A stretch of 61,796 nt of DNA, from positions 1 to 61,796 of the forward strand of contig DBQI01000017.1 in the NCBI GenBank assembly GCA_002305165.1, read 5' to 3'. The stretch comes from Armatimonadetes bacterium UBA1398. Its GTDB lineage: Bacteria; Armatimonadota; Zipacnadia; UBA1398. The notes beneath the pieces were generated by a model. The model was not told the DNA's origin and searched no databases. It worked only from the letters and a program-made list of their open reading frames with translations. Below, piece by piece: positions 8,624 through 16,175 of this stretch (positions are counted from its first letter, which is position 1; the number at the start of each line of letters is the position of its first letter). Made by a program: the position numbers and the translations under genes.

Positions 8624-8645
8624 GCCTGCGGGAGGAGATACTGCC

Positions 8646-10067
8646 ATGACCCTCGACGGACCCACTCCACGAGAGGGCGCTGCCCTGCTCGGGCCTGCGG
8701 GCCGCGACATCCTGCGGGCCATCGAAGCGGCGCGTGACTTCCTGGCGGCCCATTCCGAGGAGGAGCTGCTCGAACGCGTCGGCGACACCATTGAGGAGGT
8801 GCCTGCGGTCGAGCATCTTTCCAAGGAGGTCTTCCAGGCCTCCTACGGCGGCCGCAAGGCCGGGCCGCCCGATGACATTCTGACGGGGTTGGGGCACTTC
8901 TTCATCACCGAGCAGCGCCGCCTCTATCTCGACTGCACCGGCGGCCACTACCAGATGACCTGGGGCTACCGCCACCCGGTGCTGTGCGCCGCCCTGGCGG
9001 AAGCCGAGCGCCTCGGCATCGTCTGGGATGCTCACTCGAACATCCCTGGCGCGACCGTCAAGAGCCTCTCCTATCGGCTCGTAGAGCTCTGCAATCCGGG
9101 AGTGGAGGGCCTGGACCGCTGCGACGCAACGGGCGTGGATGGCCCCGACCGGCTCAACACCGTCCTCCTAGGCATCTGCACGGGCTCCGTCGCCTGCTCG
9201 ACGGCGCTCAAGATCATGCTGGCGCGGCACCGCGAGCGCACCACGGAGCCGCCGGTCGTCATCACCCTCGAGGGCAACTACCACGGGACTGACATCTTCG
9301 CCCAGAGCATGCGGGGCATGTGGCCGGGGCTCATTGATGGCGCCGAGTTCGTCAATCTCGAACCGAACGACCTCCCCGCTGCTGAGGCAGCCTTCCGGCG
9401 CTATGGAAGCCGCGTGATGGGGTTCATGTGCGAGCCGGTGATGATGAACCGGGAGGCGATCCTCGTCGAGGGCGACTACATGCGGCGTATCCGCGAGCTT
9501 TGCGATGAGGCGGACGCCCTCCTAGCCGTCGATGAGATCCAGACGGGCTTCTGGGAGCCAGGGTGCTTCCACTTCAAGCGATGGGGCATCACGCCGGACC
9601 TGGTGATCTGCGGCAAGGGGATGGCCGCTGGCATACACCCGCTCTCGGCCGTCATCTACCGCCGCCCCCTGGATGTCTTGGCCCAGTACGACAGCATCAG
9701 CACCAATGGGAACGCTCCCCTGGCGGCCTACGTAGCCCTCCACTCCATCGACATGATCGAGGGCGACGCTGAGCGGATCGCGGCGGCGGCCCGGGCCACG
9801 GAGGCTATGGCGGCGGCGGTCGCCGAGGAGTTCCCGGACCGGGTGAAGGCCGTGCATGGCTCCGGTCACCTCACGGGCCTGAAGTTCCACCGGGTGGAGG
9901 ACGCCCTACGGCTGCATCAACGGTGCGTTGAACGCGGTGTCTGGGTCCGCGCCCACGCTTATCACGAGGGCCACAGCACCGTTCTGTGCAAGTTCGCCCT
10001 CACGGCGGGCCCGCGAGCGATCGAGTTCCTGGGCGAGCGCTACCGGGATCTACTCGCCCAGGGCTGA
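8646..10067 (+). CDS. Class III PLP-dependent aminotransferase
   Basis: A fold-type I aminotransferase of 473 residues from ATG 8646, 8 bases after GGGAGGAG. Typical class III motifs are present: GGHYQMTWGYRHP near the N-terminus, DALLAVDEIQTGFWEPG with the PLP-contacting Asp, and the Schiff-base Lys324 in ICGKGMAAG. The family moves an amino group between an omega-amine or amino acid and a keto acid. The substrate cannot be read from sequence; the N-terminal ~70 residues are longer than in ornithine- or GABA-type enzymes. It follows the RDD gene by 22 bases and may belong to the same transcript. Confidence 0.88.
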   Translation: MTLDGPTPREGAALLGPAGRDILRAIEAARDFLAAHSEEELLERVGDTIEEVPAVEHLSKEVFQASYGGRKAGPPDDILTGLGHFFITEQRRLYLDCTGGHYQMTWGYRHPVLCAALAEAERLGIVWDAHSNIPGATVKSLSYRLVELCNPGVEGLDRCDATGVDGPDRLNTVLLGICTGSVACSTALKIMLARHRERTTEPPVVITLEGNYHGTDIFAQSMRGMWPGLIDGAEFVNLEPNDLPAAEAAFRRYGSRVMGFMCEPVMMNREAILVEGDYMRRIRELCDEADALLAVDEIQTGFWEPGCFHFKRWGITPDLVICGKGMAAGIHPLSAVIYRRPLDVLAQYDSISTNGNAPLAAYVALHSIDMIEGDAERIAAAARATEAMAAAVAEEFPDRVKAVHGSGHLTGLKFHRVEDALRLHQRCVERGVWVRAHAYHEGHSTVLCKFALTAGPRAIEFLGERYRDLLAQG

Positions 10068-10073
10068 GGCTCG

Positions 10074-10541
10074 CTAGGCGACCGCGGAATCGAACAGGGT
10101 CGGCTCAAGCTCGCGCTTCTTGCGGGAGCGGCGCCGCGGCGTCGATCCGCGGGCCGGCTTCTCCACCCCCACGAAGCGCACCTGGCCTATCTGGTTGCAG
10201 CGGGCGCGGACCTGAATGTACCAGCGCCCGAGCTCCTCTGGCGCTGGCTGCTTCCGCTCCACGATGGAGATGACCTCAGGCTCTGAGACGTGGACATCCA
10301 GCTTGGTGAGCCGGCGGGCCAGGGCCTCGCCGAGCACACGCCAGATCCCGCGCATAGCGGCCTCTCGGGGATCCGCGCTGGGAACGGACTCGACGAAGAA
10401 CCAGAGTTGCTCGGCGCCTCGTCGGATGGAGGAGAACACGGTGCGCGTCGGCTTGGAGGGGTCTGAAGGCGCCGACACGATCACCAGGGCGTGGATAGCT
10501 GCGTTTCGTCGTTCCCTATGTTCCCTATGGACATGCTGCAT
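10074..10541 (-). CDS. Hypothetical protein, possibly degenerate RNase H-like
   Basis: A 155-residue protein with no family I can name firmly. A central helix (ADPREAAMRGIWRVLGEALA) followed by a strand (LDVHVSEPEVISIVE), and a later strand (VRFVGVEK), recall the order of RNase HI-like folds. The usual Asp/Glu catalytic residues are not evident. The C-terminus is basic (STPRRRSRKKRELE), suggesting nucleic acid binding. It follows a small membrane protein gene by 16 bases on the same strand and converges with the aminotransferase gene. The ATG is preceded by GAGAGGCGG. Confidence 0.6.
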   Translation of the reverse strand: MQHVHREHRERRNAAIHALVIVSAPSDPSKPTRTVFSSIRRGAEQLWFFVESVPSADPREAAMRGIWRVLGEALARRLTKLDVHVSEPEVISIVERKQPAPEELGRWYIQVRARCNQIGQVRFVGVEKPARGSTPRRRSRKKRELEPTLFDSAVA

Positions 10542-10557
10542 GGACTCTACCGCCTCT

Positions 10558-10818
10558 CTAGCGGCTTGCCCGCGATGCGTGGACTACGTCAGTCGCACTC
10601 CTCCTGGTCTTGGGCGTATCTGCAAACAGGCTCTCCATAACAGGTTGTTCCCCGACCTGCTCGATGCGTAACACTCCCGTGGTCGGTTGCGCCTCCCCTT
10701 GATCCATGCTCAGGATCCATCCGGTGAGCATGCCTATCACCGTGCACAGACCGGCCAGTTGGACCAGGAACTTCCGCTCCTCCCGGCGCTTGCTCCGCTC
10801 GCACGTCTTCTGGTTCAT
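10558..10818 (-). CDS. Small single-pass membrane protein, unknown
   Basis: The ATG at 10818 sits behind a strong AGGAGG and yields 86 residues. A basic N-terminus (KTCERSKRREERK) is followed by one membrane helix (FLVQLAGLCTVIGMLTGWIL) and a short soluble tail. The orientation would place the N-terminus in the cytoplasm. A longer frame reaching 10914 is less likely because it crosses the hairpin region at 10840-10865 and lacks a ribosome-binding site. No homologue is recognised. It is probably co-transcribed with the downstream unknown gene. Confidence 0.5.
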   Translation of the reverse strand: MNQKTCERSKRREERKFLVQLAGLCTVIGMLTGWILSMDQGEAQPTTGVLRIEQVGEQPVMESLFADTPKTRRSATDVVHASRASR

Positions 10819-10839
10819 TCCCTGCCTCCTGTGAACGAT

Positions 10840-10865
10840 TGTTTGCTTTCCTGGGATAGCAAACA
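10840..10865. promoter_or_regulatory. Inverted repeat upstream of the small membrane protein gene
   Basis: Perfect 8-base arms TGTTTGCT and AGCAAACA flank a 10-base loop, starting 22 bases upstream of the ATG at 10818 (- strand). It could be an operator or an RNA hairpin in the leader. No regulator can be named. Confidence 0.4.
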
Positions 10866-11165
10866 CACATTTGAGGTCAGAGGTTCGATCTTTCTCGCCG
10901 GCTGTTGGATCCATGTATCTAGACGTTCGAGTGTCGGGTTTGGTGCCGTTCGCGCGGTGGGAGTTTCGCTCGAGTTATAGCGGTTCGGATTGATGAAGCT
11001 GCATATAGCTGATCAGGTTCGACCCTCTGATGGCATGTCAGGCGTGCCTTGCGGCCAAGCCAGAGTGGCGCGACGCAGCAGAGAAGCGCCGGATGTGCCA
11101 CATGAGGAGGTGCTCGGGCTGCCGAGCGTGGGGCTATAGGTTCGCGTTGGAAACACTATAAGAGC
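10866..11165. other. Intergenic stretch without a convincing gene
   Basis: About 300 bases between the small membrane protein and the TPR gene, less GC-rich than its surroundings. A segment at 10874-10902 resembles the 3' third of a tRNA (AGGTC variable loop, TTCGATC T-loop) but has no matching 5' half. I see no credible open frame or clear promoter. Confidence 0.5.
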
Positions 11166-12935
11166 CTACGCGCCCTCGGGGGCTGGCGGCTCCTCAGCCG
11201 GAGGGGCTTCCGGAACCGGGGCCTCAGCGGGTGGTGGCTCCTCGGGTGGCGGCTCAGGGGCAAGCGCGGCAAGCCGGAGGCTCAGCGACGCGAACGCGGC
11301 ATTGGGTCCGCAGCGGACCTCACCTTCGCGCAGGCAGCTCTGGGCGAGGACGGGGTTGCCGAGGTCGAGGAAGGCGTGCCCCAGATCGGCCCAGGCCCGT
11401 GCCGGGGCATAGTCGATCGGCTCCGCCGGTGCGCCCACCATAGGCGTGAGGGGGACACCCATAGCCAGGGCATAGGCCTCTCCCAGCCGCGCCTGGGCTT
11501 CCTCGGCCTGGCCCTCGGCGAGCCCGATCCGTCCCAGTGAGCAGAGGGCGCGGGCGTGGATCCGAGCAGGCAACGTGCCGGCTCCGGTCTCGAGCGCCAA
11601 GGTCAGGGCCGCGCGGGCCTCTCCTAGGTTGCCCATGACGCGCCAGGCCTCACCGAGCCGGGCGACCACCTCGGGGCTCTGCTGGCTGAGCTGCGCGGCG
11701 CTCTGCAGCGTCTCCAGAGCCGACTGCGCGAGGGCCTGCCTCCTCTCGGCGGCCTCGGGCGCCTCCGCCAGCGACTCGCTCAGGCCCAGTCGGAGGTCGC
11801 CCAGGGCGTAGGCGACGGCAGCGGAGGCGGGATCGGCGGTCAGGGCATCCTGGAGCACCGCCTCGGCGGCCGTCCCGTCGTCGGAAAGCCGCAACGCTGA
11901 CGCGATGGCGAGAGGGATGCGGGGGTGCTGGTAGCCATCGCGCAGCAGCCCGTCTATCACCACCAGGGCCGATCGCGACTGCCCCATGGACAGCAGCGCC
12001 TCCGCCCGGGCCAGAGCCGCCTCTTGGGCCTGGGGTGTCTGCCCCAGAGCCGCATACGAGGCTTCGAGGGTCTCCAGCAGGGTGGCGCGCGTCTCGTCTA
12101 GGTTGGTTCCCTGGATCTCCCCGAGCGCCTGAGCGGCGAGGGCGATGGCCTCCTCATGGCCGCCCCCGGCTCGCAGCTCGGCGGCGAGGCCCGCGGTCGC
12201 GCCCGCCAAGCGCCAACGGGCGGCAGCCAGATTGGGGTCGCGGGAGAGCGCCTCGTTCAGGTGAGCGGCAGCCTCGGCGTAGTTCCCCGCCTGAAGCTCA
12301 GCGCGGCCCAGGAAGTAGGCTGCGTAGGCCTCGTTCGAGTCGCTCACGCCCACGCGCGTATCGGCCCGCAGTCGTCCGGGGTCGAACCCGCCGATCGCCT
12401 CCGCGATACGACGAGTGAGGCTCGTCACGAAGCCGTCGAGATCGATCATGTGCCCCGGCAGTTGGCCCGCGCCGAGCGTCCCCTGCCCGCTCGAGGTGTC
12501 GAAAAGCTGCCAGCGGGCCGAGAGGATCTGATCCATCGTCTGGCCCTCGATGAGGATGATGATGTCGCAGGTCAGCTGCTCCGCGGCAGACCGGGAACTC
12601 GCCCAGTCACGGACATCCACGGCCGGCGCGAGGGCCTGGGCGGCCCGTTTCAGGGCCTCGAGGGGCATCACGCGAACGGTCTGGGGAGCGGCCTGAGCGA
12701 GCTTCCGTGGCAGGTCGTCCCTGATGGCCAGCCCCGCCGCCTGACCGTCAGGCGTGACCGAGGTCCACTCGATGGCCCCGAGGGCGACGACACGCACGGG
12801 AGGAGGAGGGGGCGGCGCTTCCGGCGCCGGCGCTGGCTCCTCTTGGAGCGCCAGCACGGGCCCGCCGAGCGCCGCCAACGACACGATCACGGATAGGAGG
12901 GCCATTGCGGCCAGGGATCCTGCGTTCCGTCTCAT
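11166..12935 (-). CDS. Exported TPR-repeat protein
   Basis: This 589-residue protein begins with a signal sequence (LAAMALLSVIVSLAALGGPVLA), then a Pro-rich linker. A domain at about residues 45-190 (VRVVALGAIEWTSV) resembles periplasmic penicillin-binding-activator or FlgO-type regions. About a dozen Ala/Leu-rich helices follow, arranged as TPRs, for example NEAYAAYFLGRAELQAGNYA. It ends in a Pro/Glu/Ala-rich tail. TPRs mediate protein contacts, so it may be a periplasmic scaffold. Its ATG overlaps the aroE stop by 4 bases (ATGA), implying translational coupling. The partner is unknown. Confidence 0.8.
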   Translation of the reverse strand: MRRNAGSLAAMALLSVIVSLAALGGPVLALQEEPAPAPEAPPPPPPVRVVALGAIEWTSVTPDGQAAGLAIRDDLPRKLAQAAPQTVRVMPLEALKRAAQALAPAVDVRDWASSRSAAEQLTCDIIILIEGQTMDQILSARWQLFDTSSGQGTLGAGQLPGHMIDLDGFVTSLTRRIAEAIGGFDPGRLRADTRVGVSDSNEAYAAYFLGRAELQAGNYAEAAAHLNEALSRDPNLAAARWRLAGATAGLAAELRAGGGHEEAIALAAQALGEIQGTNLDETRATLLETLEASYAALGQTPQAQEAALARAEALLSMGQSRSALVVIDGLLRDGYQHPRIPLAIASALRLSDDGTAAEAVLQDALTADPASAAVAYALGDLRLGLSESLAEAPEAAERRQALAQSALETLQSAAQLSQQSPEVVARLGEAWRVMGNLGEARAALTLALETGAGTLPARIHARALCSLGRIGLAEGQAEEAQARLGEAYALAMGVPLTPMVGAPAEPIDYAPARAWADLGHAFLDLGNPVLAQSCLREGEVRCGPNAAFASLSLRLAALAPEPPPEEPPPAEAPVPEAPPAEEPPAPEGA

Positions 12936-13801
12936 CTGGCTGCCCTCCTGGCTTCCAGCGCTGCCTCGGCGGCAGCGCGCATGGCCTGAACGGGCGCCGT
13001 CTCACCGGTCCATATCTCAAGGGATATGGCGCCCTGGTGCACGAGCATCCCGAGGCCGTCGACGATCTTCGCGCCCCTCTCCGCGGCGCGCCGCAGAAGC
13101 ATGGTCTCGGTGGGGTTGGGCACAATGTCCACCACGACATGGTCAGCCGTCATATCCTCGCTCCTGACCGGGATGCACGCCTCTGTGCGCGGCCACATGC
13201 CTAGGGGCGTGCAGTTGATGAGCATCCGGCACGTCTGAAGCCCGGCGCATAGGCTCGACTCGGTGAGATCCATGGCCTCGGCGACCCCGCCCAGCTCGCG
13301 CACGGCTCGGACGAGCTCGGATCGAGCGTCGGGGTTCCTGGCCGCGACGAGGATTCCCTTCGCCTCGGTGGCGAGGGTTGCCGCGATGGCCCGGGCGGCG
13401 CCGCCGGAGCCCACGAGCAGCACCTCCGAGCCACGAGCTTCCACACCCGCCTCCGCGAGCGATCGCATGAAGCCCGGTCCGTCGGTCGAGGATCCGAGCA
13501 GCCGCCCGCCGTCGTTCGTGACCGTGTTCACGCCTTGGGCGCGCCGCGCCGCCTCGTCGACGTCGTCCACCAGGGACATGACGGCGGCCTTGTGCGGGAT
13601 GGTGACGTTGAGACCTCTCAGACCCATGGCACGCATGCCTTCGAGAGCTCCCGCCACTCGCTCGGGCGGGACCTCGAAGGCGAGGTAGACGGCGTCTAGG
13701 CCCATGGCCTCGATGGCGGCGGAGTGCATCGCCGGCGAGAGGCTGTGGCCTACCGGATGCCCGATGACGCCGAACAGCCGGGTAGATGCGCTGGTTGCCA
13801 T
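12932..13801 (-). CDS. aroE: Shikimate dehydrogenase
   Basis: AroE reduces 3-dehydroshikimate with NADPH in the aromatic amino acid pathway. The 289-residue protein has the substrate motif HSLSPAMHSAAI, the catalytic Lys in NVTIPHKAAV, the Asp of STDGPGF, the glycine-rich GSGGAARAI for NADPH, and the C-terminal VDGLGMLVHQGAIS. Length is normal. It lies downstream of parB with a parS-like site in the gap and overlaps the TPR gene by 4 bases. Confidence 0.96.
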   Translation of the reverse strand: MATSASTRLFGVIGHPVGHSLSPAMHSAAIEAMGLDAVYLAFEVPPERVAGALEGMRAMGLRGLNVTIPHKAAVMSLVDDVDEAARRAQGVNTVTNDGGRLLGSSTDGPGFMRSLAEAGVEARGSEVLLVGSGGAARAIAATLATEAKGILVAARNPDARSELVRAVRELGGVAEAMDLTESSLCAGLQTCRMLINCTPLGMWPRTEACIPVRSEDMTADHVVVDIVPNPTETMLLRRAAERGAKIVDGLGMLVHQGAISLEIWTGETAPVQAMRAAAEAALEARRAAR

Positions 13802-13810
13802 GTGCCTGAC

Positions 13811-13826
13811 CGTTTCACGTGAAACA
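13811..13826. promoter_or_regulatory. parS centromere site (15 of 16 consensus)
   Basis: The sequence CGTTTCACGTGAAACA matches the parS consensus TGTTTCACGTGAAACA at 15 of 16 bases. It lies in the 26-base gap between the aroE start and the parB stop. ParB would load here as a CTP-dependent clamp. Confidence 0.85.
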
Positions 13827-13827
13827 A

Positions 13828-14733
13828 CTAGACTCCCGGACCCGCCTCCTGTGTCGCCGAAGGCTTCCCGAGCAGCAGCTCCAGTATCCGCTCCAGGTCG
13901 TCGTTATCGTAGTAGCGGACCGTGACCATCCCCGCCCCGTCCTTGCCGGGGCGGATGCGCACCTCGGTTCCTAGGCTCGTCCGGAGCTGGTCCTCGAGAT
14001 CGGTGATGAAGGGATCGGCGACCGCCGCTTCACGGCGCCCGTCCGCCCCAGCCCCCGGAGTCCCTCCCCCACCCTCCGTCAGCTTCCGGACCCGATCCTC
14101 CGTCTCACGGACGCTCAGCCCCTCGTCCACGATCCTCCGCCACAGCCGCTGGCGCTCCGGGTCGCTGGTGACAGCGAGCAGCGCCCGGCCGTGGCCCTCA
14201 CTGATCGCTCCCGAGGCCACCTGTTCCTGGATCTCCGGCGGCAGCCTGAGCAGGCGTAGCGTGTTCGTGATGGACGTTCGGCTTCGCCCGAGGGCGTCCG
14301 CCAAGGCCTCCTGCGTGGTCCCGAAGTCCTCTATCAGGCTCCGGTAGGCGCGCGCGCGGTCGATGGGATTCAGGTCCTCCCGCTGGACGTTCTCCACGAG
14401 GGCGAGCTTCAGAACCTCCGCGTCGTCCGCTTCCCGCACCACGATGGGCACTCGCGTCAGGCCGGCTATACGGGCCGCGCGCCACCGTCGCTCGCCCGCG
14501 ATCAGCTCGAAGTGGTCGCCCACGGGCCGCACCACGAGGGGCTGGATGATGCCCTGGGTCCGGATGGACTGGGCCAACTCGTGGAGCAGGTCGTCGCGGA
14601 AGGCCCTCCGTGGCTGCTTCGGGTTGGGCACGACCTTCTCGATCGGCGCCTCGGGCAGTGACGTGCTCTGCCCGTAGGCCACGCCTCCCGGAATCAGCGA
14701 CGACAGGCCTTTACCCAGTCCACGACTCCGCAC
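13828..14733 (-). CDS. parB: Chromosome partitioning protein ParB
   Basis: ParB binds parS, spreads as a CTP-gated clamp, and works with ParA and SMC in segregating the origin region. This 301-residue protein has the N-terminal GLGKGLSSLIP (ParA-stimulating segment), the CTPase domain with PNPKQPRR and the GERRWRA box, and a helix-turn-helix domain containing LGRSRTSITNTLRLLRLP. A short C-terminal dimerisation region ends the protein. Its start lies inside the 3' end of parA (23-base overlap). Confidence 0.96.
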   Translation of the reverse strand: MRSRGLGKGLSSLIPGGVAYGQSTSLPEAPIEKVVPNPKQPRRAFRDDLLHELAQSIRTQGIIQPLVVRPVGDHFELIAGERRWRAARIAGLTRVPIVVREADDAEVLKLALVENVQREDLNPIDRARAYRSLIEDFGTTQEALADALGRSRTSITNTLRLLRLPPEIQEQVASGAISEGHGRALLAVTSDPERQRLWRRIVDEGLSVRETEDRVRKLTEGGGGTPGAGADGRREAAVADPFITDLEDQLRTSLGTEVRIRPGKDGAGMVTVRYYDNDDLERILELLLGKPSATQEAGPGV

Positions 14734-15481
14734 GAGCCATCACCTCCGTAGCGAGCTGCCGATAAGCCTCCGCGCCTCGGTTGTCGGGCGCGTACTCGCC
14801 GATGGGCTTGCCGTAAGAGGGCGCCTCGCTCAACCGCACGCTTCGAGGAACCACCGCCTCGAACACCGCGTCCCCGAAGTGCTGCCTGACCTCGCTCGCC
14901 ACATCCTCGGACAGCCGAACCCGCTTATCGTACATGGTGAGCAGCACACCCGCGATCCGTAGACGCGGGTTGAGGCTGGTTCGAACCATCTCGATGATGC
15001 GTAGAAGTTGCGAGAGACCCTCTAATGCATAGTATTCGCACTGAATAGGTATCAATACTTGCTCACACGCCGTGAGGCTGTTGATGGTCAGCAGCCCGAG
15101 GGATGGCGCCGAGTCGATCAGGACGAAATCATACGCCTGTGCGAGGGGTTCGAGCGCCGTCCGAAGCCGGACCTCCCGTGCCATGGCGCTGGCGAGCTCG
15201 ACCTCGGCCGCTGCCAACTCCATTCGCGCGGGGAGCAGGTGCAGGTTCGGAGTGTTCGTCCGGATGAGCACCTGCTCGATCGGAGCGCCTCCGGTGAGCA
15301 CCGTGTAGATGCACTGCTCGAGCTCCCTGCGGTTGACTCCTAGCCCAGTGGTAGCGTTGCCCTGGGCATCCATGTCAACTAAAAGGACCTTCTTGCCCTG
15401 TTCCGCAAGCGCCGCGCCCAGGTTCACGGCGGTCGTTGTCTTCCCCACGCCGCCCTTTTGGTTCACTACCGCGTAGACCAC
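14711..15481 (-). CDS. parA: Chromosome partitioning ATPase ParA (Soj)
   Basis: ParA is a deviant Walker A ATPase that binds DNA non-specifically and moves ParB-parS complexes. I place the start at GTG 15481, behind AGAGGGG, giving 256 residues. A longer frame to 15649 would run through rsmG and adds an unrelated Arg/Ser-rich tail. KGGVGKTT is at residues 9-16, the second conserved motif is LLVDMDAQGN, and Walker B is FVLIDSAPSLG. Gene order mnmG-rsmG-parA-parB is the common origin-proximal arrangement. Confidence 0.96.
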   Translation of the reverse strand: MVYAVVNQKGGVGKTTTAVNLGAALAEQGKKVLLVDMDAQGNATTGLGVNRRELEQCIYTVLTGGAPIEQVLIRTNTPNLHLLPARMELAAAEVELASAMAREVRLRTALEPLAQAYDFVLIDSAPSLGLLTINSLTACEQVLIPIQCEYYALEGLSQLLRIIEMVRTSLNPRLRIAGVLLTMYDKRVRLSEDVASEVRQHFGDAVFEAVVPRSVRLSEAPSYGKPIGEYAPDNRGAEAYRQLATEVMARAESWTG

Positions 15482-15515
15482 GAAATGCCCCTCTGACGTC
15501 AAGTTCCCTACGGCT

Positions 15516-16175
15516 TCACCGCTCCAGGAGGATTCTCCTGCGCCAATCGGCGCCCGGGATCGCGACGGTCTGGAGCTCCTGGCCGTCGTCCAGCGGCCGC
15601 TCGTCGAGATCCGGGCCGCCGAGGACCGCGATGCACCCGCCGGGCGCACGGAAGGGCCGGCATAGGTCGAGCGCCCGGTCGATGCGAGCGAGGCCGCGGC
15701 AGGTCACGAGGCTCATCTGGCCGGCGAACGCCTTCTGGGCCTCCTCGGCGTCGGCCCGTATGCAAGCATGTTGTAGGTTATCCAACCCTAACTGTGTAGC
15801 TAGGCGGCTCACCAACCAGTGGGACTTGCGCTTGCTATCCATCGCCACCACTTGGCATTGCGGCCATATGATGGCGAGGGGAACGGCCGGGAGGCCGGCT
15901 CCTGTGCCGATGTCCAGCAAGGTCGACGGTGGCTCAACGAGGGGTGTGAGGAGCAGAGAGTCCAGAACGTGTCTAATGAGTACTACGTTTTCATCCCGTA
16001 ATGTGGATAGCCCGAGCTGTGGCGCCCAGAAGGTGAGTTCCCGAGTCACTTCGAGCAGCGCGTCCACTTGGGGCGGCGTGGCCTCCAGGCTGAGGCGCCC
16101 GAGCGTGCGCATCAAGAGCTCGCGGTCACTCACCGCTGCTCCCCTCCCCTTTGAGCGATGTTTCACGTGAAACAT
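15516..16175 (-). CDS. rsmG: 16S rRNA (guanine-527-N7)-methyltransferase RsmG
   Basis: RsmG (GidB) methylates G527 of 16S rRNA using SAM; its loss gives low-level streptomycin resistance in other bacteria. The 219-residue protein has the SAM-binding LLDIGTGAGLPAVPLAI, an acidic loop with VVAMDSKRKSHWL, and a later VTCRGLARIDRALDL. Its N-terminus MFHVKH is encoded by the parS site itself. The start overlaps mnmG by 50 bases. Confidence 0.95.
   Translation of the reverse strand: MFHVKHRSKGRGAAVSDRELLMRTLGRLSLEATPPQVDALLEVTRELTFWAPQLGLSTLRDENVVLIRHVLDSLLLTPLVEPPSTLLDIGTGAGLPAVPLAIIWPQCQVVAMDSKRKSHWLVSRLATQLGLDNLQHACIRADAEEAQKAFAGQMSLVTCRGLARIDRALDLCRPFRAPGGCIAVLGGPDLDERPLDDGQELQTVAIPGADWRRRILLER

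Noticed and set aside
10874..10902. Half-tRNA-like segment (variable loop AGGTC, T-arm, acceptor CGCCGGC)
   Set aside because: No matching 5' acceptor, D-arm or anticodon stem could be found within 80 bases, and the T-stem relies on two G-U pairs. It may be chance or a decayed integration scar.
10919..11101. 60-residue - strand frame in the intergenic region
   Set aside because: No ribosome-binding site, poor composition and no recognisable motif.
15482..15649. N-terminal extension of ParA
   Set aside because: It overlaps rsmG, is Arg/Ser-rich, and is missing from normal ParA proteins; GTG 15481 has a good ribosome-binding site.
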